This document shows, piece by piece, positions 16,054 through 25,170 of a stretch of 43,358 bases of DNA (the stretch's first letter is position 1; every line of letters begins with the position of its first letter). The DNA lies in NCBI GenBank assembly GCA_937969515.1, contig CALBVX010000119.1, positions 1 to 43,358 of the forward strand, written 5' to 3'. The notes under the pieces are model-generated. The model did not search any database. It saw only the letters and a list, made by a program, of their open reading frames with translations, and was not told the DNA's origin. The position numbers and the translations under genes are program-made. Source of the stretch: an uncultured Croceitalea sp. GTDB lineage: Bacteria > Bacteroidota > Bacteroidia > Flavobacteriales > Flavobacteriaceae.

Positions 16054-17835
16054 TTAACTGGAATAATTAATTAATTTTCTTCTGTAGGCCGTCAGCAATT
16101 TCGATTTTGAAATAAAACCGACGTATTTTCCCTCTTTGATAACGGGTAAATTCCATGCCCCGCTATCTTGAAATTTAGACATCACCTTTTTCATGGAATC
16201 TTCAGCGTAAAAAATATATTCTGGTGGGGCATGCATGACATCTTTGACAAATAGTGTCTCGTACATTTCGGTATTAAACATGAACTCTCGTATATCATCT
16301 AAAAGCACAATGCCTACCATTTTCTTGTCACCGTCCAAAACGGGAAAAATATTACGGGTAGATTTTGAAACTGATTTATGCAACATTTCCCCTAAGGTCA
16401 TCTCTGGATTTACGGGTTTAAAATTTGTTTCGATAACATCATCTAACTGCATTAAAGTGAGTACCGTCTGGTCTTTATTATGTGTTAATAAAGCTCCTTT
16501 TTGTACAAGTTCTTTGGTGTAAATGGTGTAATCTAAAGTATTTTTTGTGATAAGGTATGATATGGAAGCTGTAATCATCAAAGGAACAAATAGTTCATAA
16601 CCTCCGGTAATTTCTGCAATAAGAAATATAGCGGTCAACGGGGCATGAATTACCCCGGCGATAAGTCCGGCCATTCCTATTAGGGTAAAATTACTTTCAG
16701 AAACATCAAACCCAAGTCCAAGATTGTTGATCACTTTGGCAACAACATTGCCTAAAGCGCTCCCCATCACCATTGTAGGAATAAAAACACCACCGGCACC
16801 ACCTGCGGCAAAAGTAGTCGTCATGGCAATGGCTTTAAAAACAGTAATGCCGAACAATAATAAAATTACGACCCAAATACTGTCTAAATAGGTGTCAAAA
16901 GGAGTTTTGCCTAGCGCTTTTATGTGATTTCCTTCCAAAAGGTTATTGATAAAGCCAAAACCTTCACCATAAAGTGGCGGAATAAAGTAGAGCATGATAC
17001 CAATGGCAATTCCACCAACTAATAGTTTGTATTTAGGACTTTTAAGCGGTTTAAATAGTTGAAGTATCCAAAAGTACATCTTGGTAAAATAGATAGATGC
17101 AAAGGCGGTTCCTACGCCAAGAACGACATAAAACAAGGTGTCATTCAACTCAAACCCTTCGGTTAAACTAAAATTAAAGAGCACCTCGTTGCCCAAGAAA
17201 AAATAGGATGTTAACACCCCAGAGATCGATGCCAGCAATAAGGGCAGTACGGAGAGCATTGTAAAATCTAGGCTAAATACCTCAACGGCAAAAACGATAG
17301 CCGCTATAGGCGACTGAAAAATTGATGAAATTGCACCGGCAGAGGCACATGCTATTAATAATGAACGCGTTTTTGCATCAATATGAAATAATCGGCTAAT
17401 GTTGGAGCTCAATGCAGAACCAGATTCTACTGCAGGGCCTAATAAACCAACCGAACCTCCAAAACCGACCGTCAATGGTGCCGTTAGCAGTGGGGTATAT
17501 ATTTTTTTAATTGCCAATAAGCCCTTGTTTTTGGACAAAGAGAATAGAATAGAAGAAACCGCGTGCCCCAAAGGATGTTTGTGTACATACTTTACATAGA
17601 GATATACCAAAGTAAGGCCGATTACGGGTAATATGAAGTATAGCTGATTCTCTGAAATTGCGATACCTTTTTCTAATAATGCCTGAATAAAAAAAGTTAG
17701 GTTTTTTAGGGTAACCGCTGCCAGACCAGAAATTAAACCGACAACAAGGCTCATTAAATGCACAAAAGTTTTGTTGGAGATGTTTTTATATCGCCATTTT
17801 AGAAACTTTTTTAGTAAGCCTTTGGTGTTAGGCAT
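16054..17835 (-). CDS. ClC-family chloride channel/transporter with CBS domains
   Basis: The product is 593 residues. A ClC membrane domain (about residues 20-430) is followed by a CBS pair (about 440-590, including VKDVMHAPPEYIF). Family motifs are GGSVGLLGP (residues 126-134), GGAGGVFIPTMVMGSALG, and GLIAGVIHAPLTAIFLIAEI. In antiporters the first motif reads GREGP with the gating glutamate; here it is GLLGP, with Leu at position 132. The proton-pathway glutamate of the next helix aligns to Val186 (FAVEVF), while the preceding Glu185 is kept. It therefore looks like an uncoupled anion channel. It lies 25 bases behind the TPR gene and probably shares its transcript. Confidence 0.88.
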   Translation of the reverse strand: MPNTKGLLKKFLKWRYKNISNKTFVHLMSLVVGLISGLAAVTLKNLTFFIQALLEKGIAISENQLYFILPVIGLTLVYLYVKYVHKHPLGHAVSSILFSLSKNKGLLAIKKIYTPLLTAPLTVGFGGSVGLLGPAVESGSALSSNISRLFHIDAKTRSLLIACASAGAISSIFQSPIAAIVFAVEVFSLDFTMLSVLPLLLASISGVLTSYFFLGNEVLFNFSLTEGFELNDTLFYVVLGVGTAFASIYFTKMYFWILQLFKPLKSPKYKLLVGGIAIGIMLYFIPPLYGEGFGFINNLLEGNHIKALGKTPFDTYLDSIWVVILLLFGITVFKAIAMTTTFAAGGAGGVFIPTMVMGSALGNVVAKVINNLGLGFDVSESNFTLIGMAGLIAGVIHAPLTAIFLIAEITGGYELFVPLMITASISYLITKNTLDYTIYTKELVQKGALLTHNKDQTVLTLMQLDDVIETNFKPVNPEMTLGEMLHKSVSKSTRNIFPVLDGDKKMVGIVLLDDIREFMFNTEMYETLFVKDVMHAPPEYIFYAEDSMKKVMSKFQDSGAWNLPVIKEGKYVGFISKSKLLTAYRRKLINYSS

Positions 17836-17860
17836 TATTATGAACCTAGTTTATCTAAAA

Positions 17861-18667
17861 TTAGCCTTTTATTTGAGATTTTAATTCTTCTAAGTCTGAT
17901 AAATAGATTTGACGTAGCGTTTCTACGTAAGGCCTCTGATTATAAAAACCTTCTTTAAGATCAATAATTGCGGCTTCTATTATAGGGAGTGCTTTTTCAG
18001 ATTGTTCTTGTTCTAAGAATATTTTTGCTTTGTAATATTTGGCATCTGCGGTTTGCTTAAAATAAGATATTGCTTTATCAAAATCTTTTAAAGCATTTTC
18101 ATGATCTCCAGATTCATAATAGGCAATGCCACGGTACAAGAAAGCTTCCAGTTCTACCCAGTCTTCACCTGTATCCTCAGTCTCTTTTGTAATGTGTTTG
18201 TTCCAGTAAGCAATTGAGTTTTCATAGTCTTTTAAACCTAAATAGGCTATTCCTCTCCAAAAGTCTACACTATGGCCTTGTGGATGGTCAATATGTGGTG
18301 TTAGCGTATCCGAAGCATTAAAATCTGCGATTGCTTTTTTGTAATCTCGGTAAAACCAGAGGTAATTATACCCTCGATATGCTTGCCAAGCTACTGAATC
18401 ATATCGCACTGCTTTATCTATCCATTTTTCCCATTCGTGGGGAATCCCTCTTTTCAGATATGGAATAGATAACTCTCTTGCCGCTTCGGCATATGTTGAA
18501 TCTAACTCAAAAGCATAGGCAAATGCATTCATTGAACCAGTTGTTCCTTGATGAAACACTTTTTGCCCAAAGTTAAAAGCGTCCTCAATTTTTTCTTCTT
18601 TAGACTTGCAAGAAATTAACATCATTGCAATAGTAAGACTAAGGAAGTATCTCTGTAATTTCTCCAT
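17861..18667 (-). CDS. TPR-repeat lipoprotein
   Basis: The product is 268 residues. The lipoprotein signal ends LISC (Cys20), followed by a Lys/Glu-rich stretch. Tetratricopeptide-like helix pairs run through the protein, e.g. AFAYAFELDSTYAEAARE, the RDYKKAIADFNASDTL segment and GDHENALKDFDKAISYF. It presumably acts as a periplasmic or outer-membrane protein-binding scaffold. Its first 29 bases overlap the end of the upstream gene, indicating coupled translation. There is no enzymatic motif. The partner is unknown. Confidence 0.75.
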   Translation of the reverse strand: MEKLQRYFLSLTIAMMLISCKSKEEKIEDAFNFGQKVFHQGTTGSMNAFAYAFELDSTYAEAARELSIPYLKRGIPHEWEKWIDKAVRYDSVAWQAYRGYNYLWFYRDYKKAIADFNASDTLTPHIDHPQGHSVDFWRGIAYLGLKDYENSIAYWNKHITKETEDTGEDWVELEAFLYRGIAYYESGDHENALKDFDKAISYFKQTADAKYYKAKIFLEQEQSEKALPIIEAAIIDLKEGFYNQRPYVETLRQIYLSDLEELKSQIKG

Positions 18668-19193
18668 TTTCTATACGGTATGAGATATACATGTAAGAAT
18701 CCACTTTTTCATCTCTAATGATATTTGGATTCCATTCGCTTAACTGTGTGGTTAGATCAAATAATTGTTCTTTTAATTCTGTTGTAAATTTTTTAGGTTT
18801 TAGATTTAAGTCGTTCTCATGAATAACATATCTTCCAGTTTTACCTTTGCAGTTGATGACAAATCTTATGTTTAGGTATCCAGAATCAGTATAAGCCTTA
18901 TTCTTATAGTTTTCTAGAACGAATTTTCGAAGCCCATTTTTCCCGGTAATATAAGTAGCCCTTTTAGGATTGTAATAGTCGTAAATATATTCGTTACATG
19001 TTTGAAAATCCTCTGAAAGTAAGGATTTTTCCCTATCTATATATGCTATTCGATGTTCATGCTCATTTTGGGAAGGCGTGTATTTTTCATTGAAAGTATA
19101 CCAAGCAAAAAGATAAAGTCCACCAAATACAAGTCCTACTATACCTAGAATAATAAATGAAATTTTTCTAATTTTTTTCCAGTTTGTAGGCAT
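18639..19193 (-). CDS. single-pass membrane protein with TonB-C-like end
   Basis: The product is 184 residues. A basic N-terminus is followed by one transmembrane helix (about residues 11-31), then a periplasmic part. The C-terminal half has the rhythm RFVINCKGKTGRYVI, then KEQLFDLTTQLSEWNP, then YMYISYRIENGEI. That is reminiscent of the small alpha/beta fold at the end of TonB-like proteins; the resemblance is weak. It starts 8 bases behind aspS and overlaps the TPR lipoprotein gene, so these form one transcription unit. No function can be assigned. Confidence 0.6.
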   Translation of the reverse strand: MPTNWKKIRKISFIILGIVGLVFGGLYLFAWYTFNEKYTPSQNEHEHRIAYIDREKSLLSEDFQTCNEYIYDYYNPKRATYITGKNGLRKFVLENYKNKAYTDSGYLNIRFVINCKGKTGRYVIHENDLNLKPKKFTTELKEQLFDLTTQLSEWNPNIIRDEKVDSYMYISYRIENGEITEILP

Positions 19194-19201
19194 ACAATAG
19201 G

Positions 19202-20950
19202 TTAAATATCCATCTTCAAATTTAGCTCTTTCAACTGTTCCTCATCAAGGTTTGCAGGAGCATCAATCATCACATCGCGACCATTGTTGTTTTTAGGAAA
19301 AGCAATAAAATCCCGTATCGTCTCTTGTCCGCCAAGTATAGATACTAGTCTATCCAATCCAAAAGCAATACCGCCATGTGGTGGGGCACCGTATTGAAAT
19401 GCATCCATTAAGAATCCAAATTGTGCCTTTGCCTCTTCTGGTGTAAAGCCTAGATGTTTAAACATAGTAGCTTGGGTTTCTTTATCATGAATACGGATGG
19501 AACCTCCGCCAATTTCATTACCGTTTAAGACCAAATCATAAGCATTGGCTTTTACCTCTCCAGGATTGGTATCCAATAATTCCAATTGACCTGGTTTTGG
19601 CGAAGTAAACGGATGGTGCATGGCATGGTAGTTGCCAGTTTCTTCATCAAGTTCCAACAATGGAAAATCGATGACCCATAACGGAGCAAACTCATCAGCT
19701 TTTCGGAGCCCCAAGCGTTCTGCCATTTCCATACGTAAGGCGCTTAATTGGGCCCTTACTTTAGTTGTATCACCAGATAGCACACAAATTAAATCTCCTG
19801 CATTTGCCCCGGTAACTTCTGCCCATTTGGCCAAGTCTTCTTGGTCATAAAACTTATCTACCGAAGATTTATAAGAACCATCATCATTGCATCTGCAATA
19901 CACCATGCCCAATGCACCAACTTGGGGTCTTTTTACCCAATCGATAAGCTTATCGATTTCTTTTCGGGTATAAGAATTACCCCCTGGTACCGAAATACCC
20001 ACGACAAGTTCTGCAGAATTAAAGATATTAAAGTCTTTATGCTGGGCAACGGCATTCAGTTCGCCAAATTCCATTCCAAAGCGGATATCCGGTTTGTCGT
20101 TTCCATAGCGTCTCATGGCCTCATCAAATGTCATTCTAGGGAAACTACTGATTTCTACCCCTTTTATTTCTTTTAAAAGGTGTTTGGTCAATCCTTCAAA
20201 CGTATTTAAGATATCTTCTTGTTCAACAAAAGCCATTTCACAATCAATCTGGGTGAATTCCGGTTGTCTGTCGGCCCTTAAATCTTCATCCCTGAAACAC
20301 TTTACAATCTGAAAATACTTATCCATTCCACCGACCATCAATAATTGCTTAAAGGTTTGCGGCGATTGGGGCAAGGCATAAAATTGACCTTCGTTCATTC
20401 TACTCGGCACTACAAAATCTCTTGCGCCTTCAGGAGTGGATTTAATTAAGTAAGGAGTTTCAACATCTATAAACCCTTGGTCAGAAAGGTATTTTCTAAC
20501 TTCCATAGAGACTTTATGCCTAAAGATGAGGTTTTCTTTTACCGGATTTCTACGAATATCGAGATACCGATATTTCATTCGAATATCTTCACCGCCATCG
20601 GTTTCATCTTCAATGGTGAAGGGAGGTAATAAAGATTCGTTTAGTACGGTTAACTTTGAAACCAAAACCTCTATTTCCCCGGTCGGAATATTTTTATTCT
20701 TAGAAGCACGTTCGATAACTTCACCCTTGATTTGAATTACGGTCTCCCGCCCTAAAGTTCTGGTCAACTCAAGTAGCTCTTTAGAAGTGCGATCTTCATC
20801 AAAAACAAGTTGGGTAATGCCATAACGATCTCTCAAATCTATCCATGCTACAAAACCTTTATCCCTTATTTTCTGAATCCAACCACTTAAGGTAACTTCT
20901 TGTCCTATGTGTGAAGCGTTCAATTCGCCGCAGGTATTACTTCTATACAT
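19202..20950 (-). CDS. aspS: aspartyl-tRNA synthetase
   Basis: The product is 582 residues, a class II aminoacyl-tRNA synthetase charging tRNA-Asp. It contains the N-terminal anticodon-binding OB domain ([20 protein letters not shown]), motif 2 [18 protein letters not shown], the bacterial insertion (GAD) domain, and motif 3 [11 protein letters not shown] near the end. Length is close to the usual 585-590. It heads a minus-strand operon continuing through two small envelope genes to the ClC gene. A TACCTTTG -7 box lies 19 bases upstream of the ATG. Confidence 0.96.
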   Translation of the reverse strand: MYRSNTCGELNASHIGQEVTLSGWIQKIRDKGFVAWIDLRDRYGITQLVFDEDRTSKELLELTRTLGRETVIQIKGEVIERASKNKNIPTGEIEVLVSKLTVLNESLLPPFTIEDETDGGEDIRMKYRYLDIRRNPVKENLIFRHKVSMEVRKYLSDQGFIDVETPYLIKSTPEGARDFVVPSRMNEGQFYALPQSPQTFKQLLMVGGMDKYFQIVKCFRDEDLRADRQPEFTQIDCEMAFVEQEDILNTFEGLTKHLLKEIKGVEISSFPRMTFDEAMRRYGNDKPDIRFGMEFGELNAVAQHKDFNIFNSAELVVGISVPGGNSYTRKEIDKLIDWVKRPQVGALGMVYCRCNDDGSYKSSVDKFYDQEDLAKWAEVTGANAGDLICVLSGDTTKVRAQLSALRMEMAERLGLRKADEFAPLWVIDFPLLELDEETGNYHAMHHPFTSPKPGQLELLDTNPGEVKANAYDLVLNGNEIGGGSIRIHDKETQATMFKHLGFTPEEAKAQFGFLMDAFQYGAPPHGGIAFGLDRLVSILGGQETIRDFIAFPKNNNGRDVMIDAPANLDEEQLKELNLKMDI

Positions 20951-20969
20951 GTGCCTATTTTATGATTGG

Positions 20970-20977
20970 CAAAGGTA
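20970..20977 (-). promoter_or_regulatory. -7 box for aspS operon
   Basis: On the minus strand TACCTTTG matches TAnnTTTG, 19 bases before the aspS ATG. It is the same octamer as the yicC box. A -33 element is not clear. Confidence 0.5.
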
Positions 20978-21194
20978 ATTAGTTCAATTCTTTTGTAACA
21001 CCAATATTTAGACAGATTTTAAGGTGTAAACGGAGAAATACCTACAACTTATCGATTTTTTCTTTCTATTACGGGTTCGTAAATGAGGCTATAAATTTTA
21101 TACATATAATTGCAAATCAGATAGTTAAGATTCTAATGTAAATTTAATGTAAATTATTTGTTACTTAAATATGTATTTAAGGTAAAATAATTTG

Positions 21195-21202
21195 TATGTT
21201 TG
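21195..21202 (+). promoter_or_regulatory. -7 box for the MORN-type gene
   Basis: TATGTTTG fits TAnnTTTG and ends 38 bases before ATG 21241, inside a very AT-rich 290-base intergenic region. The rest of that region (20978-21194) showed nothing recognisable. Confidence 0.45.
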
Positions 21203-21240
21203 TATCGTTAATGTAAAGGAAGCGCAATTTAAATCCCAAA

Positions 21241-21594
21241 ATGATGAAGCAAGCGATATTAATTTTAGCAATAGTATTTTCAGCACAGATATATGCACAA
21301 GACATTAAGCCTACTTTTGAAAAAGAAGGTAAAATGGTAAAGGCAACTTATTTTCATGACAATGGAGAAGTAGCTCAAACAGGTTTTTTACTTGACGGTA
21401 AATTACATGGGCAATGGTTTATGTACAATGTAGAGGGTAAAAAAATTGTTTCAGGAAGGTATGAAAATGGTGTACGTTCAGGGAAATGGTTTTTTTGGAA
21501 GAACGATATTTTAAAGGAAGTGGATTTTCAGGATAATAAAATCGCTTACGTAAAAGATTGGAATAACGCTCAAGTTGTTTCTGTGGACAAATAA
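21241..21594 (+). CDS. exported MORN-repeat (YwqK-like) protein
   Basis: The product is 117 residues. A signal peptide of about 20 residues ends AQIYAQ. It is followed by short repeated beta-hairpin units of the MORN type: YFHDNGEVAQTGFLLDGKL, then HGQWFMYNVEGKKIVSGRY, then ENGVRSGKWFFWKND. Such repeats occur in exported Bacteroidota proteins often labelled YwqK-like antitoxin, a label I would not take literally. An ATG directly follows the first, so the start may be one codon later. It is monocistronic, with a strong bidirectional terminator behind it. Confidence 0.8.
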   Translation: MMKQAILILAIVFSAQIYAQDIKPTFEKEGKMVKATYFHDNGEVAQTGFLLDGKLHGQWFMYNVEGKKIVSGRYENGVRSGKWFFWKNDILKEVDFQDNKIAYVKDWNNAQVVSVDK

Positions 21595-21605
21595 AATTTT
21601 TAACG

Positions 21606-21650
21606 AATAAAAAAAGCCCCGTGATTTTACATCACGGGGCTTTTTTTATT
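21606..21650. terminator. bidirectional rho-independent terminator
   Basis: The arms at 21606-21625 and 21631-21650 are perfect 20-base reverse complements around the loop TTTAC. The GC core is GCCCCGTGAT/ATCACGGGGC, and the outer parts are A-runs and T-runs, giving a U-tract on either strand. It serves both the MORN-type gene and the convergent efflux operon. Confidence 0.92.
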
Positions 21651-21663
21651 GAACCTTTTAAGA

Positions 21664-24600
21664 TTAAGCCGCTACGGCTATTTTTTCTTCGTTGGACGTA
21701 TTTTTCTTATAACTTCCCTTAATCCTTAATTTTATACGGTACACTATATTGAATAAAACCGGAACTATAATCAAGGTTAAAAAGGTAGCCACTATTAATC
21801 CGAAGATGACCGTCCATGCCAATGGCCCCCAGAAAATCACATTATCACCGCCCACATAGACCTGCGGGTCAAATTGTCCGAAAAGTGTAATAAAGTTGAT
21901 GTTTAATCCTGTGGCTAGTGGAATTAACCCCAACACCGTTGTAATTGCAGTTAATATCACTGGTCGTAACCTAGCTTTTCCGCCTTTGATAATAATATCG
22001 GTTACCTCTTCACGAGACAACAATTCGCTATCAGATATACCTATGTTCACCTTTTTTCGATCAATCAATATTTGGGTATAATCCAGTAGAACTACACCGT
22101 TGTTGACCACAATTCCCGCTAATGAAATGATACCCATCATCGTCATCATGATTACAAAGGGCCAACCTGTAGCTACAATTCCACCAAAAACCCCGATGAA
22201 ACTTAGAAATATGGCCATCATAATAATCGCAGGTTTTGAGATGCCCCCGAATTGGAAAATTAAAATAAGCATGATCAAACCTAAACCAGAGAAGAAAGCA
22301 CCCATTAAAAATGCTTGCTGTTTCGCCTGTTCTTCAAGTTCACCAGTGTAGTCGATTTTAACCCCAGCAGGCATACCCTTAAAGTTTTCCATTTCTTTTT
22401 TGATCTGGTCAACTATAATATTGGCATTACCGCCTGGTTTTAAGCCTGAATATACGGTTACTACACGTTGCCCATCTATATGTTTTATTGCATTGAACGA
22501 AGAAGTATTTTTTCGTGAAGCAACTGCAGAAATGGGTATTTCTTTGATTTGCCCCGTAGCAGGATCCCTAAAAATCATATTCTGGTTAAACAAGGCACTG
22601 GTATTGTAGCGCAGATCTTCATTAAAACGCACATTAATGTCGTAGTCTTCACCATCTTTTTTGTAAACGCCGGCTTTGTTACCAAACAAAGATCTTCTTA
22701 GTTGTTGCCCTACTTGTCCAACAGATACGCCTAGTTCACCAGCTTTTTGACGATCAACAAGTACCTCCATGCCAGGGCTGCTTTTATTTACATCGACTTT
22801 TAGGCCTTCCATACCATCAATACTTTTTGAGTTGATGAAGATGCGCATTCGCTCAGCAACGTTTATCAAAGTATCATAATTCTGACCTATTAATTCAATG
22901 TTCACGGGATAGCCAGCTGGTGGACCCACGGCGTCTTTCTCCACAGAAATCGTAACCCCAGGATATACATCGGCCAATGCATTTTGTATGCGAAGCCTTA
23001 GTTTTTCGGTATCCAAACCTTCCCTGAACTTAAATTCTTGCATAGAAAGCGTAATCTTGCCTCGGTGTGGCATCTCGGCTGCTGAACCTCCTTCTGTAAA
23101 AGGGTTTTCAGCCCCTTTTCCTACTTGTGAAACTCCAGTATCCACCAAATAGTTTTCACCATCGGTTTTTAAATATTGTTGATCATCAATGATATCGTAC
23201 ACACGCTCTTCAATATCCTTGGTTAAGATATTGGTCTTATCAATATCGGTGCCTTGAGGATATTCGATATAGACGTATATTTCCTTGGGCGTATTATCAG
23301 GAAAGAACTCCACTTTGGTACGTTGGCTGCCTACCGAAGCCCCAAAGGTCATAAACGCGGCTACCAATAAGATCATGGTTACTCCAAAATACCAATACAC
23401 GTTCTTACCGCGAAGCGCATGTTTCAATCTTTTTTCATACCAGTTTTCCAGACGTACCAGACTATTTTTTTGGAAACGGGTCGACCAAGGTTTTAGAAAG
23501 TATTTATAAATCCAAAACAAGATTGCAACAACGATCATTAACGTACCCAGACCACGTACTGGACCTCCTAACAGTAGGATAAAAAGTCCGAAACCACCTA
23601 GTATGGCACTAATTTTAATCAGTTGTTTTCTAGTCAGGTTTTTTTCACCGACCTCCATAAATTGCGATACCAACATCGAATTCATAAAAATCGCTACGAA
23701 TAATGAGGAACCAAGTACAACTGAAAGTGTGATAGGGAAGTAAATCATAAACTCACCCATAATGCCAGGCCACATTCCCAATGGAACAAAGGCAGCTACG
23801 GTAGTCGCAGTCGAAATAATAATGGGGATGGCGATTTCGCCAATTCCTTTTTTGGCAGCTTCTTTTCTTGACATACCTTCTTGTTCCATCAAACGATATA
23901 CGTTTTCAACAACTACGACCCCATTGTCCACAAGCATTCCCAGACCCATGATGAGTCCAAAAAGAATCATAGTGTTCAGGGTGTAGCCCAATGCCGAAAG
24001 AATCATAAAAGACATGAACATGGACATTGGAATGGCGAACCCAACAAAAAGTGCATTTCTAAACCCTAAAAAGAACATCAATACGGTGACCACCAAAATG
24101 ATCCCGAAGATGATATTATTCACTAAGTCGTCAACCTGGTTTAAAGTAGTACTGCTACTATCATTGGCAAAAGTAACCTCCAAATCTCCTGGAAGCGTGT
24201 CTTTTTGCGCTTCGGCAACGATATCACGGATTTTTTCAATGGCAATCACATCATTTTTGCCCGATCGTTTTTTAATATCAAGCATCACAACGCTTTCACC
24301 CATCTCACGTGCGTAAGTGTTTTTGTCCTCTTCTTCAAAAGTTACCTTGGCGATATCTTTTAAATAGACCGTTCCATTTTCTGATTTCACCACAAAATCG
24401 TTCAATTCAGATGGTTTTTCGATTTCCCCCGTGATTCTTATGGTTCTTCTTTGTCCACTAGTGATGAGGTTACCGGCAGACATGGTCATGTTTCCATTGC
24501 CGATGGCCTGTATAACATCATCAAAATTGATTTTGGCAGCCATCATTTTATTGATATCCACCGCAACTTCAACCTCTTTCTCTTGCGCACCGCGAATATC

Positions 24601-25167
24601 AACCTGTTTGACTTCCTCTAAATTCTCAATTTCGTCTTCAAGATATTCAGCAAACTCCTTGAGTTTTTCAACGGGGTAGTCCCCTTTTAAATTTACATTT
24701 AGAATGGGGAAAGACTCGGCAAGATTCAGGTCAAAAACGTTAGGCTCTACCTTAGCGCCATTAAAAATGGGCCAGTCTTCGCCCGCTTTCTCGGCATCTA
24801 CCTCGTCTTTTACCTCTTGCTTGGCATTTTCAACGGTAATGTTTTCATCAAACTCAACTACGACCATAGAATAATCTTCTTGTGAAGTAGAGGTCATCTC
24901 TACGTAATTACTTACGTTCTTTAGTCGCTCTTCAAGAGGATCGGTAATCAATCGTTCCATATCCTCGGCAGTGTTGCCAGGATAAATGGTGCTTATGTAA
25001 ATCTTGGTCTCCACGGCCTCGGGAAATTCCTCCCTTGGCATCGCAAAATAAGATGAGATTCCAATAAAAAGGAAGATACCTATCATCACGTAGATGACCG
25101 ATGGATTATCTATGGCCCAAGAAGAGAGCTTAAACTCTTTGTCGGCATTTTTTTTGGCTTTGTCCAT
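21664..25167 (-). CDS. RND efflux transporter permease (AcrB/HAE1-like)
   Basis: The product is 1167 residues, somewhat longer than the usual 1030-1050. It is the inner-membrane proton-driven pump of a tripartite efflux system. The N-terminal helix begins SSWAIDNPSVIYVMIG, followed by pore-domain sequence (YPGNTAEDMERLITDPLEE). Helix 4 carries the proton-relay aspartate in GLGMLVDNGVVVVEN, and the second half repeats the pattern with GIISLAGIVVNNGVVLLDY. It is the last gene of a tetR-tolC-adaptor-permease operon, starting 3 bases after the adaptor stop. The substrate class (drug, bile-type compound, lipid) cannot be read from the sequence. Confidence 0.94.
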   Translation of the reverse strand: MDKAKKNADKEFKLSSWAIDNPSVIYVMIGIFLFIGISSYFAMPREEFPEAVETKIYISTIYPGNTAEDMERLITDPLEERLKNVSNYVEMTSTSQEDYSMVVVEFDENITVENAKQEVKDEVDAEKAGEDWPIFNGAKVEPNVFDLNLAESFPILNVNLKGDYPVEKLKEFAEYLEDEIENLEEVKQVDIRGAQEKEVEVAVDINKMMAAKINFDDVIQAIGNGNMTMSAGNLITSGQRRTIRITGEIEKPSELNDFVVKSENGTVYLKDIAKVTFEEEDKNTYAREMGESVVMLDIKKRSGKNDVIAIEKIRDIVAEAQKDTLPGDLEVTFANDSSSTTLNQVDDLVNNIIFGIILVVTVLMFFLGFRNALFVGFAIPMSMFMSFMILSALGYTLNTMILFGLIMGLGMLVDNGVVVVENVYRLMEQEGMSRKEAAKKGIGEIAIPIIISTATTVAAFVPLGMWPGIMGEFMIYFPITLSVVLGSSLFVAIFMNSMLVSQFMEVGEKNLTRKQLIKISAILGGFGLFILLLGGPVRGLGTLMIVVAILFWIYKYFLKPWSTRFQKNSLVRLENWYEKRLKHALRGKNVYWYFGVTMILLVAAFMTFGASVGSQRTKVEFFPDNTPKEIYVYIEYPQGTDIDKTNILTKDIEERVYDIIDDQQYLKTDGENYLVDTGVSQVGKGAENPFTEGGSAAEMPHRGKITLSMQEFKFREGLDTEKLRLRIQNALADVYPGVTISVEKDAVGPPAGYPVNIELIGQNYDTLINVAERMRIFINSKSIDGMEGLKVDVNKSSPGMEVLVDRQKAGELGVSVGQVGQQLRRSLFGNKAGVYKKDGEDYDINVRFNEDLRYNTSALFNQNMIFRDPATGQIKEIPISAVASRKNTSSFNAIKHIDGQRVVTVYSGLKPGGNANIIVDQIKKEMENFKGMPAGVKIDYTGELEEQAKQQAFLMGAFFSGLGLIMLILIFQFGGISKPAIIMMAIFLSFIGVFGGIVATGWPFVIMMTMMGIISLAGIVVNNGVVLLDYTQILIDRKKVNIGISDSELLSREEVTDIIIKGGKARLRPVILTAITTVLGLIPLATGLNINFITLFGQFDPQVYVGGDNVIFWGPLAWTVIFGLIVATFLTLIIVPVLFNIVYRIKLRIKGSYKKNTSNEEKIAVAA

Positions 25168-25170
25168 AAT

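Noticed and set aside
21241-21594. Antitoxin of a toxin-antitoxin pair (YwqK-like label)
   Set aside because: The protein has a signal peptide and MORN-type repeats, and no toxin gene is adjacent.
21895-24680. Series of plus-strand frames inside the RND permease gene
   Set aside because: They are all antisense to a long conserved membrane protein; such shadows are common opposite hydrophobic genes.
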